DNA of 9,430 nucleotides from an uncultured Anaerosacchariphilus sp. (GTDB lineage: Bacteria > Bacillota > Clostridia > Lachnospirales > Lachnospiraceae), in contig CAKROP010000058.1 of the NCBI GenBank assembly GCA_934373375.1, positions 1 to 9,430 of the forward strand. The letters are read 5' to 3'. Position 1 is the stretch's first letter. The number at the start of each line of letters is the position of its first letter. A model generated the notes under the pieces. It was not told where the DNA came from. It worked only from the letters and a program-made list of their open reading frames with translations, and searched no databases. The position numbers and the translations under genes were made by a program. Shown in pieces: positions 5,763 to 9,430 of the stretch.

Positions 5763-7121
5763 ATGAAGTATACGAAAAAGAAGAAATTACTTTCCTTTTT
5801 CCTGATTTTCACACTTTGTTTTGGACTGCTGGCGCCCACGTTCCGGACCGAGGCGGCCAGAGCGACCGGAACGGTGAAGAACCGCATTCTCAATGTGCGT
5901 TCTTCCGCTTCCACCAGTTCTTCCATTATCTGCAAGCTGTCCCAGGGTACTAAGGTTTCGATTATCTCTGAGACCACCGGCGACGACGGGCTGAAATGGT
6001 ATGATGTGTTCTTTGCCTACGGCGGCGACGCCAAAGAGGGTTATATCCGGGCAGATCTGCTGAATGTATCCGGAAGCGTATCCGGTTCTTCCGGCAGCTC
6101 CTCGAATACCACTTCCGGATCCGACAACAACAGTTCCGCTTCATCCGGGCAGAAATACGTGAAACCGGCTGTGGCTATCATCCGTACCTACGCATCCACC
6201 AATGCGGACATTCGTACAAAGCTGGAGCGCGGCACGGCTACTTCCATCATCTCTTCCAAGAAGGGCGATGACGGCAGAACCTGGTACAAGATTTCCTTTA
6301 CGAAAAATGGTTCCACCATGGAAGGCTACATCCGTGGCGATCTGCTGATCGACACCAACCCGGGCGGCGCTGCATCTTCTTCCACCGATGTATCCGGAAC
6401 CCGTTATGTAGTTCCTGACAGCGGCGTCTCTGTCCGCTCCTATGCCTCTACCAATGGCGATATCCGTTCCAAGCTGAATAAAGGCACGGCTGTCAGCCTG
6501 ATTACTTCTAAAAAAGGTGACGACGGACAGACCTGGTATAAGGTATCCTATACGGTAGACGGTTATAAGCTGAGCGGTTATATCCGCGGGGATCTGTTGA
6601 CAGACAAGAACCCGGCAGGCGATTCCGGTTCTTCCAACACTTCATCCGGAGGCACTTCTACCAGCGTCACCATCCGCCCGGCAGTAGCTAATATCCGTTC
6701 CTACGCTTCCACCGGAGCTGATATCCGCTCCAAGCTGCCCGCCGGAACCGCAGCTACCATCATTTCCGAAAAAACTGGCAATGACGGTAAGAAATGGTAT
6801 AAGATCTCCTACACGCTGAATGGCAACACCATGCAGGGCTATATCCGTTCGGATCTGGTAACCATGGGCGCTACGACCAACACCTCAGGATCTTCCAGCT
6901 CTTCCGGAAGCTCTTCATCCGGCAGTTCTTCCGGCGGGGTCGCTCAGGTTCGAAGCTATGCTTCCCCGAACGCGGATATCCGCGCCACACTGGAAAACGG
7001 TACGAAGGTAGCGATTATTAAAGAAAAAACCGGGGACGACGGTCAGAAATGGACTAAGATTTCCTTCACACAGAACGGCGAGAAGATCGAAGGTTATGTT
7101 CCTTCTTCCCTGTTGAAATAG
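5763..7121 (+). CDS. Secreted protein with five bacterial SH3 domains
   Basis: This 452-residue exported protein consists almost entirely of SH3b-type domains, modules that usually bind cell-wall peptidoglycan. A Sec signal peptide is clear: KYTKKKKLL, then a hydrophobic core LLSFFLIFTLCFGLL, with likely cleavage near TEA-A at about 31. The SH3 units lie at about 34-101, 131-195, 214-279, 301-366 and 392-452, each with the pattern VRSYAS..DIR..L..GT..II..K.GDDG..WYK.S...G...EGYI..DLL. Linkers are rich in Ser, Gly and Thr. There is no catalytic domain, sortase signal or extra anchor, so the SH3 array itself may tether it to the wall. GGGAGGG precedes the ATG. It has its own promoter and terminator and sits between rqcH and yicC as an independent unit. 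Its physiological role is unknown. Confidence 0.9.
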   Translation: MKYTKKKKLLSFFLIFTLCFGLLAPTFRTEAARATGTVKNRILNVRSSASTSSSIICKLSQGTKVSIISETTGDDGLKWYDVFFAYGGDAKEGYIRADLLNVSGSVSGSSGSSSNTTSGSDNNSSASSGQKYVKPAVAIIRTYASTNADIRTKLERGTATSIISSKKGDDGRTWYKISFTKNGSTMEGYIRGDLLIDTNPGGAASSSTDVSGTRYVVPDSGVSVRSYASTNGDIRSKLNKGTAVSLITSKKGDDGQTWYKVSYTVDGYKLSGYIRGDLLTDKNPAGDSGSSNTSSGGTSTSVTIRPAVANIRSYASTGADIRSKLPAGTAATIISEKTGNDGKKWYKISYTLNGNTMQGYIRSDLVTMGATTNTSGSSSSSGSSSSGSSSGGVAQVRSYASPNADIRATLENGTKVAIIKEKTGDDGQKWTKISFTQNGEKIEGYVPSSLLK

Positions 7122-7133
7122 GCTAGACATTCG

Positions 7134-7167
7134 AAAAGGGCCTTCGCTTTTACGCGAAGGCTCTTTT
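7134..7167 (+). terminator. Intrinsic terminator after the SH3-repeat gene
   Basis: A 14-base stem, AAAAGGGCCTTCGC (7134-7147) with GCGAAGGCTCTTTT (7154-7167), encloses a TTTTAC loop with one wobble pair. It begins 12 bases after the stop at 7121. Its reverse complement differs from the terminator at 2831-2864 at only two of 34 positions, loop included. Confidence 0.9.
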
Positions 7168-7216
7168 ATTGAGGATTCATTTCTGATCGTCATTCTCGGT
7201 TTTTCAATTAGCATAC

Positions 7217-7245
7217 TTGACATAAGGTTGAAATTCAACTACAAT
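7217..7245 (+). promoter_or_regulatory. Predicted strong sigma-A promoter of the yicC-gmk-rpoZ operon
   Basis: A perfect TTGACA (7217-7222), a 17-base spacer and TACAAT (7240-7245). Transcription would start near 7252, about 57 bases before the yicC ATG at 7309. The spacer contains the near-palindrome GTTGAAATTCAAC (7227-7239), arms of six around a single base, a candidate repressor site. Confidence 0.8.
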
Positions 7246-7308
7246 AAAATCCAAATGAGCAGTGCAAAGGTTCGGAAAATCAGACACTGCGGAGCGGAGA
7301 GAACAACC

Positions 7309-8187
7309 ATGGTAAAGAGTATGACAGGCTTTGGCCGGTGCGAGGTATCTGAAGGAGATCGGAAAATGACGGTGGAGATGAAGTCCGTCAACCACAGATA
7401 TCTGGACGTGGCCATCAAGATGCCGAAGAAGCTGAATTATTTTGAATCTGCCATCCGAAGCCTCCTGAAGACTTATATTCAGCGGGGCAAGGTGGACATT
7501 TTTATAACCTACGAGGATCTGTCCGAGAGCAATATGGCGCTTCATTATAATAAGGAAATTGCCGCGGAGTACCTGAAGTATTTAAAGCAGATGGCAGAGG
7601 ATTTCGGCCTGGATCAGGATGTGAAGGTAGGAGCCCTGTCCCGTTATCCGGAGGTTCTGGTTATGGAGGAAGTGCAGGATGACGAAGAAGAACTCTGGAA
7701 GCTTCTGGAGCAGGCCTTAAAGGGCGCCTGCGAGCAGTTCGTAGCCACCCGCGTGACGGAGGGCGAGAACCTGAAGCGGGATCTGACCGCGAAGCTTGAC
7801 GAGCTGCTGGTTCATGTGGACTATGTGGAGGAGCGTTCCCCGCAGATCGTGGCCGAGTACCGGGCAAAGCTGGAGGATAAGGTAAAGGAGCTCCTTTCCG
7901 ATACTCAGATTGAGGAGAGCCGTATCGCTTCTGAAGTGACTATTTTCGCGGATAAGATTTGTGTGGACGAGGAGATCGTGAGACTCCGCAGCCACATCGA
8001 GCATACGAGAGCCACACTGGAAGAGAAAGAGAGCGTGGGCCGTAAGCTTGACTTCATCGCTCAGGAGATGAATCGGGAGGCCAACACGATCCTTTCCAAA
8101 GCCAACGACCTGGAGATTTCCAATCACGCCATTGAGCTGAAGACCGGCATCGAAAAGGTCCGGGAACAGATTCAGAATATTGAGTAG
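7309..8187 (+). CDS. yicC: YicC/YloC family endoribonuclease
   Basis: This 292-residue protein matches the YicC family, reported as an endoribonuclease involved in RNA turnover. It begins with the family signature MVKSMTGFGR, followed by KSVNHRYLDV at 25-34 and EGENL at 151-155. The C-terminal DUF1732 region includes EEIVRLRSHIEH at 221-232 and GRKLDFIAQEMNREANTILSKAND at 244-267, the most conserved block. A possible upstream ATG at 7228 is rejected because it precedes the predicted transcription start; the ATG at 7309 has GGAGAG seven bases upstream and yields the usual family length. It is the first gene of a tight operon, ending 10 bases before gmk. In many clostridia a small remA-type gene lies between yicC and gmk; here it is absent. 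Confidence 0.95.
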   Translation: MVKSMTGFGRCEVSEGDRKMTVEMKSVNHRYLDVAIKMPKKLNYFESAIRSLLKTYIQRGKVDIFITYEDLSESNMALHYNKEIAAEYLKYLKQMAEDFGLDQDVKVGALSRYPEVLVMEEVQDDEEELWKLLEQALKGACEQFVATRVTEGENLKRDLTAKLDELLVHVDYVEERSPQIVAEYRAKLEDKVKELLSDTQIEESRIASEVTIFADKICVDEEIVRLRSHIEHTRATLEEKESVGRKLDFIAQEMNREANTILSKANDLEISNHAIELKTGIEKVREQIQNIE

Positions 8188-8197
8188 GGAGAATAAG

Positions 8198-8827
8198 ATG
8201 GACAGAAAAGGAATTTTACTGGTTGTGTCCGGCTTCTCCGGAGCAGGAAAAGGAACACTGATGAAGGAACTGGTGGGACGTTATGATAATTACGCCCTTT
8301 CCATCTCAGCGACCACCCGCAGCCCAAGAGAGGGTGAGGTGGATGGAAGAGAGTACTTTTTCCGTACCAAAGAAGAATTCGAACAGATGATAGCCGATGA
8401 CGCGCTCATCGAACACGCCTGCTATGTGGGCAATTATTACGGAACCCCGCGGGCTTATGTGGAAGAGCAGCTGGCCCTGGGCAGGGACGTGATTCTGGAA
8501 ATTGAGATTCAGGGAGCGCTGCAGATTAAGAAGCGGTTCCCGGATACGCTGCTGTTATTCGTATCCACGCCGGATGCGGAGACTCTGAAGAACCGCCTGA
8601 TAGGCCGGGGAACCGAAAGTCTGGATGTGGTGGAGAAGCGTCTTTCCAGAGCTTCCGAGGAGGCCGAGGGCATCGAAAATTATGATTATTTCATCATCAA
8701 TGATGATTTAGATACCTGTGTCACACAGGTGCATCAGATTATACAGGGCGAGCACAGCCGTGTTTCCCGCAATCTGGAGCTTATTAACACGATCAAAAAA
8801 GATATCAGCAAATTTCAGAAAGGTTAA
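8198..8827 (+). CDS. gmk: Guanylate kinase
   Basis: Guanylate kinase converts GMP and ATP to GDP and ADP in the cytoplasm, feeding GTP, dGTP and ppGpp synthesis. The 209-residue product has normal length. The P-loop is GFSGAGKGT at 12-20, with Phe where most family members have Pro (GPSGxGK). The GMP-binding region SATTRSPREGEVDGREYFF lies at 37-55, YYGTP at 80-84 and EIEIQGALQIKKRFP at 101-115. The lid arginines are in NRLIGRGTES at 132-141. The ATG at 8198 is preceded by GGGAG at suitable distance; an in-frame TTG at 8180 would overlap yicC and is unlikely. The gene follows yicC by 10 bases and precedes rpoZ by 9, so all three are translated from one transcript. Confidence 0.97.
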   Translation: MDRKGILLVVSGFSGAGKGTLMKELVGRYDNYALSISATTRSPREGEVDGREYFFRTKEEFEQMIADDALIEHACYVGNYYGTPRAYVEEQLALGRDVILEIEIQGALQIKKRFPDTLLLFVSTPDAETLKNRLIGRGTESLDVVEKRLSRASEEAEGIENYDYFIINDDLDTCVTQVHQIIQGEHSRVSRNLELINTIKKDISKFQKG

Positions 8828-8836
8828 GGTGAAAAC

Positions 8837-9202
8837 ATGTTACATCCGTCATATTCCGATTTAATGAAGGTCGTCAACAGCGAGGTAGAGGAGGGCGAAA
8901 CCCCGGTAGTCAACAGCCGTTATTCCATCGTGCTGGCTACTTCCAAGCGTGCCCGCCAGATTATCGGCGGCGAGGAGCCGTTCGTAGACGGCAAGGGCAA
9001 GAAGCCGCTGTCCATTGCGATCCAGGAGCTGGAGCAGGGTCTGATCAAGATCATGCCGGAGGATGATGACTCCTCAGATGAGATGGACGCAGAGCGTGCA
9101 GTGCTTCACGCAGATCATTACAATGAGGAGATGGCTGCGGAGCGTGCGGCAGAGGCGGAAGAGGAAGCAGAAAAAGAGGCTGCTGCAGACGGCGAAGAGT
9201 AA
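8837..9202 (+). CDS. rpoZ: DNA-directed RNA polymerase omega subunit
   Basis: Omega binds the C-terminal part of the beta-prime subunit, helping core RNA polymerase assembly. Conserved omega residues are visible in NSRYSIVLATSKRARQI at 26-42 and KKPLSIAIQELEQGLI at 55-70. At 121 residues it is longer than the 70-90 of many omegas. The extra length is an acidic, Ala/Glu-rich tail from about residue 75 (EDDDSSDEMDAERA ... EEEAEKEAAADGEE), predicted to be helical or disordered. AAGGTG five bases upstream of the ATG overlaps the gmk stop, showing translational coupling in the operon. A strong terminator follows 24 bases after the stop. Pairing of gmk with rpoZ is common in bacteria. Confidence 0.95.
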   Translation: MLHPSYSDLMKVVNSEVEEGETPVVNSRYSIVLATSKRARQIIGGEEPFVDGKGKKPLSIAIQELEQGLIKIMPEDDDSSDEMDAERAVLHADHYNEEMAAERAAEAEEEAEKEAAADGEE

Positions 9203-9226
9203 GCCAAAGGGGATAGAAAAGTCCAG

Positions 9227-9263
9227 GGGCAGACAGGTGAAAACCTGCCTGCCCTTATTTTTT
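9227..9263 (+). terminator. Intrinsic terminator of the yicC-gmk-rpoZ operon
   Basis: GGGCAGACAGGT (9227-9238) pairs with ACCTGCCTGCCC (9243-9254) with a single mismatch around a GAAA loop, followed by TTATTTTTT (9255-9263). This is a strong rho-independent terminator placed 24 bases after the rpoZ stop. Confidence 0.92.
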
Positions 9264-9356
9264 ACGCGAGCAACGAGCCAAAGTCTGTGCTTGCACAAGA
9301 CCTTGGCGACTGCCGCGATAACTTGAGAAACTCGCGGAGCGTGTTTCTCATAGTTT
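9264..9356 (+). promoter_or_regulatory. Structured leader upstream of the second tetR-type gene
   Basis: Two strong hairpins fill this interval. Hairpin A (9277-9307) pairs GCCAA, GTCT and GTG with CAC, AGAC and TTGGC around a small loop, with a mismatch and a bulge. Hairpin B pairs AACTTGAGAAAC (9320-9331) with GTTTCTCATAGTT (9343-9355), one bulge, and ends two bases before the ribosome site GGAGG (9357-9361). CGCGAG (9265-9270) can pair with CTCGCG (9331-9336), which would compete with hairpin B. I see no good promoter inside, so transcription may start within the folded region or depend on read-through. It matches no riboswitch class that I recognise. Confidence 0.45.
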
Positions 9357-9369
9357 GGAGGAAATGTGC

Positions 9370-9430
9370 ATGGGTAATAGGAAAGAGGAAATATTAATTG
9401 TGGCACTGCATCTGTTCGCCAGAGATGGTT
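9370..9430 (+). CDS. TetR/AcrR family transcriptional regulator, N-terminal part
   Basis: The first 20 codons before the window ends read MGNRKEEILIVALHLFARDG. The pattern of a charged start, then ILxxALxLFAxxG, is the first helix of TetR-type regulators. GGAGG (9357-9361) lies eight bases before the ATG at 9370; an in-frame ATG at 9364 is too close to it. The gene follows the terminator of the rpoZ operon and a strongly folded leader, and continues beyond the window, so target and full family placement cannot be judged. Assignment rests on one short motif and is moderately sure. Confidence 0.65.
   Translation, partial: MGNRKEEILIVALHLFARDG

Noticed and set aside
7228..7308. Upstream in-frame ATG that would add 27 residues to YicC
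   Set aside because: It lies inside the predicted promoter spacer, upstream of the transcription start, and the family begins at MVKSMTGFGR.
8180..8197. In-frame TTG start for guanylate kinase overlapping the yicC stop
   Set aside because: The ATG at 8198 has a well-placed GGGAG, and the extra six residues are not part of the family.
1..9430. CRISPR array, tRNA, rRNA, transposase, integrase or phage genes
   Set aside because: No regularly spaced direct repeats, cloverleaf sequence, rRNA signature or mobility protein was found. The only tandem repetition is the protein-coding SH3 array at 6153-7121.

Overview
The window looks like a chromosome segment of a low-to-medium GC member of the Bacillota, most likely a clostridium of the Lachnospiraceae type. 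The grounds are a Gram-positive PolC replicase, strong AGGAGG-type ribosome binding sites, TTGACA/TATAAT-type promoters with 17-base spacers, an omega subunit beginning MLHPSYSDLM, and the order rqcH ... yicC-gmk-rpoZ, which is familiar from clostridia. The taxonomic call is inference from these features, not a search result.

Layout. (1) Bases 1-834 hold the last 277 codons of polC. (2) Bases 835-1368 hold no gene. They contain two related hairpin elements in opposite orientation: E1 at 848-1034, directly after polC, and E2 at 1161-1350, directly after the 3' end of a leftward TetR-type regulator. (3) The TetR gene (1369-1947, minus) is divergent from a zinc-dependent phospholipase C family gene (2222-2818), with a good promoter for each. 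(4) A bidirectional terminator (2831-2864) separates the phospholipase-like gene from a convergent YitT-family membrane protein gene (2884-3738, minus). (5) The YitT gene and rqcH (3896-5635) are divergent and fire from interleaved promoters at 3825-3860. (6) A secreted protein with five SH3 domains (5763-7121) has its own promoter and a leader hairpin, and ends in a terminator that is an inverted near-copy of the one at 2831. (7) yicC-gmk-rpoZ (7309-9202) form a tight operon behind a near-consensus promoter and end in a strong terminator (9227-9263). (8) A strongly folded stretch leads into the first 20 codons of a second TetR-type regulator, cut by the window edge.

Functionally this is mostly housekeeping: replication (polC), ribosome-associated quality control (rqcH), RNA turnover (yicC), GTP supply (gmk) and transcription (rpoZ). 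Accessory pieces are two TetR regulators, a cytoplasmic phospholipase-C-fold protein, a YitT membrane protein and a surface or secreted SH3 protein.

The most unusual content is the E1/E2 pair. The two share a core of about 131 bases (about 86% identical by hand alignment) whose differences include paired, compensating changes in stems. Each core is enclosed by a 28-30 base inverted-repeat arm that is nearly or fully perfect, but the arms of E1 and E2 are unrelated in sequence. Both elements lie in the sense orientation 13-18 bases after a stop codon. I know of no named family that matches this, and I could not search for one.
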